Shown here piece by piece: positions 1-5,971 of a stretch of DNA of 8,871 nt; the stretch's first letter is position 1, and each line of letters opens with the position of its first letter. A program made the translations under genes and the position numbers. The DNA lies in the NCBI GenBank assembly GCA_964504075.1, contig CAZDCT010000015.1:1-8871 (forward strand), written 5' to 3'. The notes beneath the pieces are model-generated. The model was not told the origin of the DNA and did not search any database. It saw nothing but the letters and a program-made list of their open reading frames with translations. This DNA comes from JAHJCL01 sp964504075. GTDB lineage: Bacteria > Patescibacteriota > Minisyncoccia > Minisyncoccales > DG-74-3.

Positions 1-462
1 GTCAATCTCAGAATTGACTATAATTATATCTTTTAGCGGGGCAGTCATTTTCTCAGCCATTAAGACAAGCCAGTTTTTCCAAAAAGCTCTGGGATCCCGA
101 AAAGCCCAACCACCGATCCTGTAAATAATCTTCACTTTATAAAAAAGTCTGGAGATAGAACCCAAAAGCCCGGCCGTGGTCGAGCATAAGAATAAGACAT
201 CAGGTTTTTCTTTTTTGAGCAAGCTATGGATTTCTTTGACAGATAAGAAAATCTGCCAGGGCCAAGGCGCTCTTTTCATTTGTTTTAAGTGAAATGTTTC
301 AATATTGATGTTTTGCAGTTTTTTGAACAACTCGCCATCACCCTGGCCAGCTGCTACCAAGACTTCATATCGCTCTTTATCCAAATTTCGTGCTACTTCA
401 AAAATATAGCGCTGAGCACCGCCGAACTCGGACTGAGTAACAATGAATAATATTTTTTTCAT
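1..462 (-). CDS. GT4-type glycosyltransferase, N-terminal part (runs off left edge)
   Basis: Reading the minus strand from the ATG at 462-460 gives 154 codons without a stop to the window edge, so the C-terminal half is missing. The protein begins MKKILFIVTQSEFGGAQRY, the usual first beta strand and Gly-rich turn of GT-B fold, GT4-like glycosyltransferases. It continues with KEKPDVLFLCSTTAGLLGS and YRIGGWAFRDP, which fit the acceptor-binding N-terminal Rossmann domain, and reaches IIIVNSE just at the edge. The nucleotide-sugar-binding domain with its E-x7-E motif would lie outside. By family it would transfer a sugar from an NDP-sugar to a lipid-linked or growing glycan on the cytoplasmic face of the membrane. 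Donor and acceptor cannot be told. It is divergent to the operon starting at 574 and has no visible ribosome binding site. Family call firm, specificity unknown. Confidence 0.87.
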   Translation of the reverse strand, partial: MKKILFIVTQSEFGGAQRYIFEVARNLDKERYEVLVAAGQGDGELFKKLQNINIETFHLKQMKRAPWPWQIFLSVKEIHSLLKKEKPDVLFLCSTTAGLLGSISRLFYKVKIIYRIGGWAFRDPRAFWKNWLVLMAEKMTAPLKDIIIVNSEID

Positions 463-500
463 AACTTTATCTTAAGGGAAAATCAGCAAAATTAAAAGGG

Positions 501-529
501 TTGACTTTTTTTGAAACTGCCCTTAAAAT
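501..529 (+). promoter_or_regulatory. Sigma70-type promoter for the plus-strand operon
   Basis: The divergent spacer contains TTGACT at 501-506, exactly 17 bp, then TAAAAT at 524-529. Each hexamer is one mismatch from the TTGACA/TATAAT consensus and the spacing is optimal. Transcription would start near 536, giving a leader of roughly 38 nt before the ATG at 574. No Shine-Dalgarno sequence, riboswitch-like fold or clear operator is visible in the rest of 463-573. Expression of the whole plus-strand cluster from this site is inferred from the tight gene spacing. Confidence 0.62.
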
Positions 530-573
530 AAGATATAGAGTTTTTAACCAATGATTAATTATTAGACAATAAT

Positions 574-1410
574 ATGTACAAACGATTTACTAAGGTAGGG
601 ATTGTTGGTACTGGCATGGTCGGAGGGGCTATGCAGCACTATTTAGAGAAAAAGGAGGGAATAGAGCTTTTTTTGTATGACAAGGGAAAGAATATTGGAT
701 CTCCTGAAGAAGTAAATAAGGCTGAAATTGTTTTTGTCTGTGTGCCCACGCCCTATTTAAAAGATAATAAAGGGTTTGATTTGTCCTATGTGGAGGAGAC
801 TTTTAACATGCTTCAAGGAGAGAAAGTGGTGGTTATAAAGTCAACCGTTATGCCAGGCACTACTGAAATGCTGCAAAAGAAATACCCTCAACATAAGGTT
901 TTAATGAATCCCGAATTCTTGACTGAAGAAACCGCTGACCAGGATATGTCATATCCTGACCGGCAGATCGTCGGTTATACTGAGAAAAGCCAGACAGTGG
1001 CTGGCGATGTTATACAACTTCTGCCCTTAGCTCCTTTTGAGAGAATTCTGCCAGCTACCGAAGCAGAGGTGGTCAAATATTTTGGTAATACCTGGTTTTC
1101 AATTAAAGTTAGTTTTGCCAATCAGATGTACGACTTATGTCAGGCCTTAGGCGTTGATTATGATAAGATGGTGGAGGCAGCCGCAGCTGATAAGAGGATT
1201 GGCCGAACTCATTTAAATATCTTTCATAAAGGTTATCGCGGGTATGGGGGAAAATGCCTTGTAAAGGATATTCGTGCCTTGATTCAATTAGCAGATTCTA
1301 AAAATATAGACTTAAAACTTCATAAGGTTGCTGAAGAAATCAATAACGAATTAATGAAGCAACAAGGAATTGATGACCCCGAGGAAAAAAGTATAAGAAA
1401 AGCATTTTAG
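574..1410 (+). CDS. Short UDP-glucose/GDP-mannose dehydrogenase family protein
   Basis: This 278-residue protein has an N-terminal NAD-binding Rossmann fold (GIVGTGMVGG, glycines 12, 14 and 17, with Asp36 ending beta 2), FVCVPTPY, and the central helical domain of the family. Catalytic residues known from UDP-glucose dehydrogenases can be matched: Thr91 in IKSTVMPGT, Glu114 and Glu118 in NPEFLTEE, Lys168 and Asn172 in VVKYFGN, and the nucleophile Cys228 with Asp232 in GGKCLVKD. The family oxidises an NDP-hexose twice at C6, typically UDP-glucose to UDP-glucuronate, in the cytoplasm. Typical members are about 390-450 residues; this one ends soon after the cysteine and lacks the C-terminal nucleotide-sugar-binding domain. 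The next gene starts 9 bp later, so no frameshifted remnant of that domain fits here. It is the first gene after the promoter, with no Shine-Dalgarno. Family is firm; UDP-glucose as substrate is inferred, and activity of the short form is uncertain. Confidence 0.85.
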   Translation: MYKRFTKVGIVGTGMVGGAMQHYLEKKEGIELFLYDKGKNIGSPEEVNKAEIVFVCVPTPYLKDNKGFDLSYVEETFNMLQGEKVVVIKSTVMPGTTEMLQKKYPQHKVLMNPEFLTEETADQDMSYPDRQIVGYTEKSQTVAGDVIQLLPLAPFERILPATEAEVVKYFGNTWFSIKVSFANQMYDLCQALGVDYDKMVEAAAADKRIGRTHLNIFHKGYRGYGGKCLVKDIRALIQLADSKNIDLKLHKVAEEINNELMKQQGIDDPEEKSIRKAF

Positions 1411-1419
1411 CAAATTATT

Positions 1420-2319
1420 ATGTCTAAAATAATTGTTACTGGCGGAGCTGGCTTTATCGGCTCCAATATTGTTGATGCCCTTATAGAAAAAGGGCACGAT
1501 GTTTTGATAATCGATAATTTAAGCACAGGCCAAAAAGAAAATATAAACCCTAAAGCAAAGTTCGTTCAGGAAGACTTGCTTAACCTTGATAAAATCCAGC
1601 CATTGTTTGAAGGGGTGGATTTTGTTTTTCATGAAGCAGCTTTGCCGCGTATTCCTCTTTCGATAGAAAAGCCGATTGAAACTAATGACATCAATATTAA
1701 AGCGACTTTGCATGTTTTGGTGGCAGCCAGAAATGCGAAAGTAAAGAAGGTTATCTATGCTTCTTCTTCCTCAGCTTTAGGAGGTAAAGCTACAATGCCT
1801 ATGAGAGAAGATGCGCCATGCGATCCTCTGAATCCTTATGCTTTGCAAAAATACGTGGGAGAACTTTACTGTAAGATTTTCTCTGATATTTTCGGATTGC
1901 CCACAGTTTCTCTGCGCTACTTCAATGTTTATGGACCCCGCCAGCCAAAAGAAGGCTCTTATATACCAGTTATTGGCACATTTTTGGCTCAGAAAAAACA
2001 AGGGCAACCCTTAACAATTACAGGAGATGGCGAACAGACAAGGGACTTTACACATGTTTTTGATGTGGCTCGAGCCAATGTTTTAGCCATGGAATCAGAT
2101 AAAGTCGGTAAGGGAGAGGTAATTAATATTGGGGCAGGAGAGAATCGCTCTCTTAATGAAATAGCGAAAATGGTGGGCGGTGAGATTAAGTATATTCCTT
2201 TGCCAGCTGGGGAGATGAGAGACACCTTAGCTGATATTACTAAAGCTAAGACACTTCTCGATTGGCAACCGGAGGTAAAACTAGAAGAAGGGGTTAAAAA
2301 GCTTTTAGAAAATGAGTAA
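1420..2319 (+). CDS. NAD-dependent epimerase/dehydratase (extended SDR), UDP-sugar 4-epimerase-like
   Basis: The 299-residue protein opens with TGGAGFIGS (Gly8, Gly11, Gly14) and Asp32 in IIDNLSTG, an NAD(H)-binding Rossmann fold. The active site shows the YxxxK pair Tyr140/Lys144 in NPYALQK and a serine run at 115-118. Later parts, RYFNVYGPRQ, ITGDGEQTRDFTHVFDVA, GEMRDTLAD and the final LDWQPEVKLEEGVKKL, are typical of extended SDRs that epimerise UDP-hexoses, UDP-HexNAc or UDP-uronic acids at C4. An oddity is that the usual SxxVYG after the catalytic serine reads SSALGG here, so the tyrosine of that motif is absent. Following a UDP-glucose dehydrogenase-like gene by 9 bp, it could turn UDP-glucuronate into UDP-galacturonate, but UDP-glucose or UDP-GlcNAc are equally possible. 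Full length for the family. Confidence 0.85.
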   Translation: MSKIIVTGGAGFIGSNIVDALIEKGHDVLIIDNLSTGQKENINPKAKFVQEDLLNLDKIQPLFEGVDFVFHEAALPRIPLSIEKPIETNDINIKATLHVLVAARNAKVKKVIYASSSSALGGKATMPMREDAPCDPLNPYALQKYVGELYCKIFSDIFGLPTVSLRYFNVYGPRQPKEGSYIPVIGTFLAQKKQGQPLTITGDGEQTRDFTHVFDVARANVLAMESDKVGKGEVINIGAGENRSLNEIAKMVGGEIKYIPLPAGEMRDTLADITKAKTLLDWQPEVKLEEGVKKLLENE

Positions 2320-2378
2320 GAATCTGTCTCACTAACATTCGGCAGAACCTTGAAATTCCTAAAGTATAAATATAAATT

Positions 2379-3359
2379 ATGGGGAATTATAAGAAAATAT
2401 TAATAACAGGTGGAGCAGGTTTTGTCGGCTCTCATTTAGCAGAAAAGCTTCTCAAAGACGGAGAAGAGATTTTTGTAATTGATGATTTGTCTACTGGCAG
2501 CATGGACAATATAAAACATTTGCAAGATAACCAGAACTTCCATTTTACTAAAGGCTCTATAATGGACAAGAATCTAATAATTGAAAATGTTGCTAAGGTA
2601 GATGAAATTTATCATCTGGCAGCTGCAGTCGGGGTTAAAAACATTATGGATAATCCCCTTAATTCTTTTCTCGTTAACATTGACGGGACAAAGAATATAT
2701 TGGATGCCGCAGCAGCTAAAGACAAGAAACCTCGCATTCTTATTACTTCTTCGTCTGAAGTTTACGGAAAAAATGAGAATATTCCATTTACTGAAGAAAG
2801 CGACAGAACTTACGGTTCTATTTTAAATCTTCGCTGGGGTTATGGTTTATCTAAAAGCAGCGATGAATTCTTAGCTTTAGCTTATTTTAAAGAGAAACAA
2901 GTGCCTGTTGTTGTTACCCGCCTTTTCAATGTGATAGGGCCAAGGCAGACTGGAGCTTATGGCATGGTAGCTCCCAGATTTATAAAACAAGCCTTGGCTG
3001 AAGAACCAATTACAATTTACGGAAACGGAGAGCAAACAAGATGCTTTACTTATATTGAAGATATTATTGAAGCTTTGATTAACTTAATGAATTGTCCAGA
3101 AGCCCTTGGCAATGTTTTTAATTTAGGGACAGAGGAGGAAATCACCATAAAAGAACTGGCTCATAAAGTTAAAGAGTTGACCAAAAGCAAATCAGAGATT
3201 ACTTTTACTCCTTATACTGATGTCTATGGTCCGAATTTTGAAGATATGCTTCATCGGCACCCAGATATCACAAAGATTAAAAACCTTATTGGCTACCAGC
3301 CGAAATTTAATTTAGAAGAAAGTCTTAAAAAGATCATTGACCATTTTCATGCCAATTAA
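2379..3359 (+). CDS. NAD-dependent extended SDR, UDP-glucuronate decarboxylase-like
   Basis: This 326-residue SDR has TGGAGFVGS (Gly11, Gly14, Gly17), the VIDDLSTG acidic strand end, and Tyr155/Lys159 in RWGYGLSK. The catalytic stretch is TSSSEVYGK, with Ser125-Ser126-Glu127. UDP-glucuronate decarboxylases (UXS, ArnA C-terminal domain) carry TSEVYG at this place, and the glutamate is needed for decarboxylation; epimerases usually have SATVYG. RW-x-Y is also seen in ArnA and UDP-apiose/xylose synthases. The C-terminal HRHPDITKIKNLIGYQP resembles the Arg-containing RRPDIT segment of UXS. UDP-glucuronate decarboxylation to UDP-xylose or UDP-4-keto-pentose is therefore the best guess, consistent with the dehydrogenase two genes upstream. 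A 4-epimerase or 4,6-dehydratase cannot be excluded. A 59-bp spacer precedes it, the largest within the cluster. Confidence 0.83.
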   Translation: MGNYKKILITGGAGFVGSHLAEKLLKDGEEIFVIDDLSTGSMDNIKHLQDNQNFHFTKGSIMDKNLIIENVAKVDEIYHLAAAVGVKNIMDNPLNSFLVNIDGTKNILDAAAAKDKKPRILITSSSEVYGKNENIPFTEESDRTYGSILNLRWGYGLSKSSDEFLALAYFKEKQVPVVVTRLFNVIGPRQTGAYGMVAPRFIKQALAEEPITIYGNGEQTRCFTYIEDIIEALINLMNCPEALGNVFNLGTEEEITIKELAHKVKELTKSKSEITFTPYTDVYGPNFEDMLHRHPDITKIKNLIGYQPKFNLEESLKKIIDHFHAN

Positions 3360-4134
3360 AACATGTTTTGTTTCCATAGATGTTGAGCATGACTTAGGCG
3401 AAGGTGCCAGGAAATTTCAGGGTGTAGAAAATTTAAACAAGATTTTAAGCGTTTTTAAAAAAAATAGCATTTCAGCTACCCTATTTGTCACTGGTGAAGT
3501 TTTAGAGAGATACAGCAATTTAGCTAAAGAATGGGCCAGAGACTATGAGATTGCTTGCCATACTTTTTCTCATCATTTTTGGAACACTTTAAATTTAGAG
3601 GAAAGGAGAACTCAATTAGATAATTTTTTCAATCTTTATCAAAAAGTTTTTCAAACATTGCCCCGGGGTTTTCGCGCCCCATCTCATCTGATTGATAATG
3701 AAGGGATGAAGCTATTAGAAGAGAGGGGATTACTGTACGACTCAAGCGTTGTCCCTCATTACCCGTTTTTTAAGCAGTACCGCGGGTTTAAGGGCAGGGC
3801 TCCTCTTTTGCCTTACCAGCCAGCCCTTGAGAATTATCGGAAAAAGGGGAATATGAAGATATTGGAAATTCCGGTCAGAGGCCAGGTTTTTGGCATTCCT
3901 ATAGCTGGTGCTTGGATGGCTCGTTTGCCTTTCTGGTTTTACAAGACCTTGTTTGAGGTTTACTGCCCTAGTTTTTTAACCGTTAACATGCATTCTTGGG
4001 ATGTTCTTGATTGGCCCGAAAGGAAGAGCAAACCAGAACATTTTTTAGAGAACCTTGAAAAGATTTTAATTTTACTAAAAAATAAAAACTATCAATTTCT
4101 CAATGGAGAGCAAATTCTTAAAAATAGACGATGA
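3349..4134 (+). CDS. Polysaccharide deacetylase (NodB homology domain)
   Basis: A TTG at 3337 could open this frame, but the ATG at 3349 puts the start directly before the first beta strand (PIKTCFVSIDVEHD) and leaves an 11-bp overlap with the previous gene, so I use it; the protein is 261 residues. NodB motifs appear in order: the acidic DVEHD at 11-15 (catalytic base and metal ligand), HTFSH with His71 and His75 as metal ligands, FRAPSH at 108-113, and NMHSWD with His215. The family removes acetyl groups from N-acetylated sugars in peptidoglycan, chitin-like or exopolysaccharides using a divalent metal. There is no signal peptide or membrane segment, so it may act in the cytoplasm on a lipid-linked intermediate. 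The DVEHD form of motif 1 recalls deacetylases of exopolysaccharide loci rather than the classical TFDDG enzymes. It overlaps the FemAB-like gene by 32 bp. Confidence 0.87.
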   Translation: MPIKTCFVSIDVEHDLGEGARKFQGVENLNKILSVFKKNSISATLFVTGEVLERYSNLAKEWARDYEIACHTFSHHFWNTLNLEERRTQLDNFFNLYQKVFQTLPRGFRAPSHLIDNEGMKLLEERGLLYDSSVVPHYPFFKQYRGFKGRAPLLPYQPALENYRKKGNMKILEIPVRGQVFGIPIAGAWMARLPFWFYKTLFEVYCPSFLTVNMHSWDVLDWPERKSKPEHFLENLEKILILLKNKNYQFLNGEQILKNRR

Positions 4135-5244
4135 AAAACAATGGCAAGATCTTTTGGCAAAGGCTTTATTTAAAACTTTTTTTCACCAACCTAAATGGGA
4201 GAAGTTTTTAGAGAGCCAATTTAAATGGTTAAGGTTTGAGCACTACAACTATCAAGATAGGGCTCTTTTAAGTTTAGTAAGGATTAATGGAAAGAAATTA
4301 GTCTCTCATCCTTTTTGTGAATATGGCGGACCTTTACCATTGGCAAATCAGATGGATATTGAAGAATTTCAAAACGACCTTTTTAGTTATTTTAAAAAAT
4401 TAAGAATTAGTTTTCATCCAAAAATTTTAACTTATTTCACTTTACCACGAAATGTTAAACCGCAAAGAACTACTTATTGGATAGAAAATCTTCATCAGAA
4501 GACCAAAGATCAGATTTGGTCTTCTTTCAGGAAAACCCTAAAGCATTCTATTCAAAAAGCCGAACAGCAGAATCTTCGAATAGAAAAATGCCAAAGCGAA
4601 AAAGAGCTGAAATATTTATATAATTTATACATCAAAAGCGTAAAGAAACACAAAACTTTAGCTTATCCTTTTTCTTTTTTCAAATATTTTTTAGATTCTC
4701 CTAACTCAGAAATTATTTTGGCCAAACACAACGATAAAATTATAGCTGGTAGCGTGTTTCTTTTTTACGACAAATTTATCCACTATTTTCAGAATACGGT
4801 TGACGAAAAATACAAGAATTTAGGCGCTAATTATCTGATTTTATGGCATCAAATTCAGAATTATTCAGGGAAAAATTATCAAGTTTTTGATTTTGGCGGC
4901 ACCAGAATCGGTTCATCTCTTCAGATTTTTAAAGGTGGCTGGGGTGGTCAGCAATATCCTATTTTTGAATTAAANNNNNNNNNNNNNNNNNNNNNNNNNN
5001 NNNNNNNNNNNNNNNNNNNNNNNNNNNNNNNNNNNNNNNNNNNNNNNNNNNNNNNNNNNNNNNNNNNNNNNNNNTTCAGATTTTTAAAGGTGGCTGGGGT
5101 GGTCAGCAATATCCTATTTTTGAATTAAATAACCCGCTCAAAAAAGACAAACTGAGAAACTCTAAATTAAGGATTGTTTTTGGTCTTTTACCTTTATTTT
5201 TAATTAAAAAACTCAGCCCTTATTTGCTTAAATATAAATTGTAA
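4103..5244 (+). CDS. FemAB/GNAT-type acyltransferase, interrupted by an assembly gap
   Basis: The frame opens at ATG 4103 (MESKFLKIDDEKQWQDLL) and reads to the Ns at 4975. After the Ns, the first 55 bp repeat the 55 bp before them. Collapsing one copy and the Ns removes 155 bp and restores one frame, ending LKYKL-stop at 5242-5244, for a 328-residue protein of normal FemAB-like length. Two tandem GNAT-like halves are expected. The second is clear: SFRKTLKHSIQKAEQQNL, IILAKHNDKIIAGSVF, and the conserved DFGGTRIGS (from Asp263) with FKGGWGG near 276-282. Relatives transfer aminoacyl groups to peptidoglycan precursors or, in exopolysaccharide loci, modify glycans. The tail has a hydrophobic stretch (IVFGLLPLFLIKKL) that may touch the membrane. 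Base composition is distinctly AT-rich compared with the dehydrogenase gene. Acyl donor and acceptor are unknown. Without collapsing the duplicate, a false stop appears at 5126-5128. Confidence 0.85.
4920..4974 (+). repeat. 55-bp direct repeat, copy 1 (left flank of N gap)
   Basis: Positions 4920-4974 are identical base for base to 5075-5129 and abut the N run exactly. The segment encodes the FemAB-like motif region ending PIFEL. Most likely it is a contig-end overlap left unmerged during scaffolding rather than a biological repeat. Confidence 0.95.
4975..5074. other. Assembly gap, exactly 100 N
   Basis: A run of exactly 100 undetermined bases. The round length suggests a placeholder of unknown size rather than a measured gap. 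The flanks carry the same 55 bp, so the true gap is probably zero or negative (an overlap). Confidence 0.97.
5075..5129 (+). repeat. 55-bp direct repeat, copy 2 (right flank of N gap)
   Basis: Exact duplicate of 4920-4974, starting at the first base after the Ns. Read in the register of copy 1 (offset 155 bp), it runs straight into NNPLKKDKLRNSK and on to the true stop at 5242-5244. Confidence 0.95.
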
Positions 5245-5246
5245 TT

Positions 5247-5969
5247 ATGAAAACCAAGGATTTTAAAAAAAGAAAACAAAAATGGGAAGAAAAAAGTAGA
5301 AATTATAGATTAAACTCGTCCAGAGAAGCAACTTTTATTTTAACGGTTAAAAATACCCTTAAGCTTTTGGGGAATAGAAAAAAGGGTAGAGTATTAGATG
5401 TGGGTTGTGGTTTCGGAGAAATTGACATACTTTTAGCTCAAAATACCGATTTTAACATTACTGGCTGTGATATTTCAGGAATTGCAGTGAAAACAGCTCA
5501 AGAAAATATTAAGAAGGCTGGTCTTAATCGCCGCATTAAAATTGAAAAGGGTGACGTTTATCATCTTAAATATCCTAGTAAGTCTTTTGACGTTGTTTTG
5601 AGTTTTGGTTATGTTTCAGCAGCCACTTATCCGGGAGTGCAAAAGGAGATTGCCCGGGTTCTCAAACCAGGAGGTGTTTTAATTTGTGATTTTATAAATT
5701 GCCTATCTTTTTATAAATTACTTAGTACTTTCAAAAGAGTTCTTAAAAAACAGGAAATTCCTTACTATGTTTCTCTGGCTGGAATTCGTCGAGAATTTAA
5801 AAAAGCAAATCTTACCCTTGCAAGTCAATGCCTTTTTAATATTTATCCTCCAATCAACATAGTTTCGAACTCCCAAATTTTTATTTCATTTGAGAATATC
5901 ATAGGAAAAATATTTAAGAAATTTTTAGGAAGAGTAAGGCTAGTTAAATTTCAAAAAATTAAATCTTAA
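5247..5969 (+). CDS. Class I SAM-dependent methyltransferase
   Basis: The 240-residue protein contains the SAM-binding motif I VLDVGCGFGE (49-58), the acidic residue Asp75 at the end of beta 2 in GCDIS, motif II-like KGDVYHLKYPSKSFDVVLSF, and KEIARVLKPGGVLICDF, all in the order of a Rossmann-fold methyltransferase of the Methyltransf_11/25 type. The N-terminal 40 residues are very basic (KTKDFKKRKQKWEEKSRNY). The C-terminal part (from about residue 155) is Lys-rich and variable and probably forms the acceptor lid. It starts 2 bp after the FemAB-like stop and ends 2 bp before the next gene, so it is surely co-transcribed. A role in methylating a sugar or sugar precursor is inferred from the neighbourhood; small-molecule or lipid substrates cannot be ruled out. 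Confidence 0.86.
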   Translation: MKTKDFKKRKQKWEEKSRNYRLNSSREATFILTVKNTLKLLGNRKKGRVLDVGCGFGEIDILLAQNTDFNITGCDISGIAVKTAQENIKKAGLNRRIKIEKGDVYHLKYPSKSFDVVLSFGYVSAATYPGVQKEIARVLKPGGVLICDFINCLSFYKLLSTFKRVLKKQEIPYYVSLAGIRREFKKANLTLASQCLFNIYPPINIVSNSQIFISFENIIGKIFKKFLGRVRLVKFQKIKS

Positions 5970-5971
5970 AA

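Noticed and set aside
1..18. GTCAAT and ATTGAC inverted arms at the left edge
   Set aside because: Short arms inside the VNSE-encoding part of the minus-strand glycosyltransferase; resemblance to the 8663 repeat is probably chance.
468..573. Minus-strand promoter for the left glycosyltransferase
   Set aside because: Only weak hexamers (for example TTGTCT with TAAAAA at 17 bp) are found, too poor to call.
1476..1496. Hairpin with 7-bp arms TGCCCTT and AAGGGCA, loop of 7
   Set aside because: It lies inside the conserved N-terminal codons of the first SDR (DALIEKGH) and is not followed by a T tract, so a terminator role is unlikely.
1519..2225. Minus-strand open frames inside the first SDR gene
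   Set aside because: They are antisense to a well-conserved protein, show no family motifs and have unlikely compositions; shadows of the real gene.
2350..2376. TTGAAA followed by TATAAA, a possible internal promoter before the second SDR
   Set aside because: Spacing of 15 bp is poor and the second hexamer ends 2 bp before the ATG; AT-rich background makes such matches common.
2602..2826. Plus-strand open frame in another register inside the second SDR
   Set aside because: Overlaps conserved SDR sequence completely and shows no recognisable domain.
3337..3348. TTG start giving the deacetylase four extra residues
   Set aside because: The ATG at 3349 is better placed before the first strand and there is no ribosome binding site favouring the TTG.
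4920..5129. Genuine tandem duplication or insertion element in the FemAB-like gene
   Set aside because: Copies abut the Ns exactly, the frame is restored by collapsing them, and there are no terminal inverted repeats or transposase.
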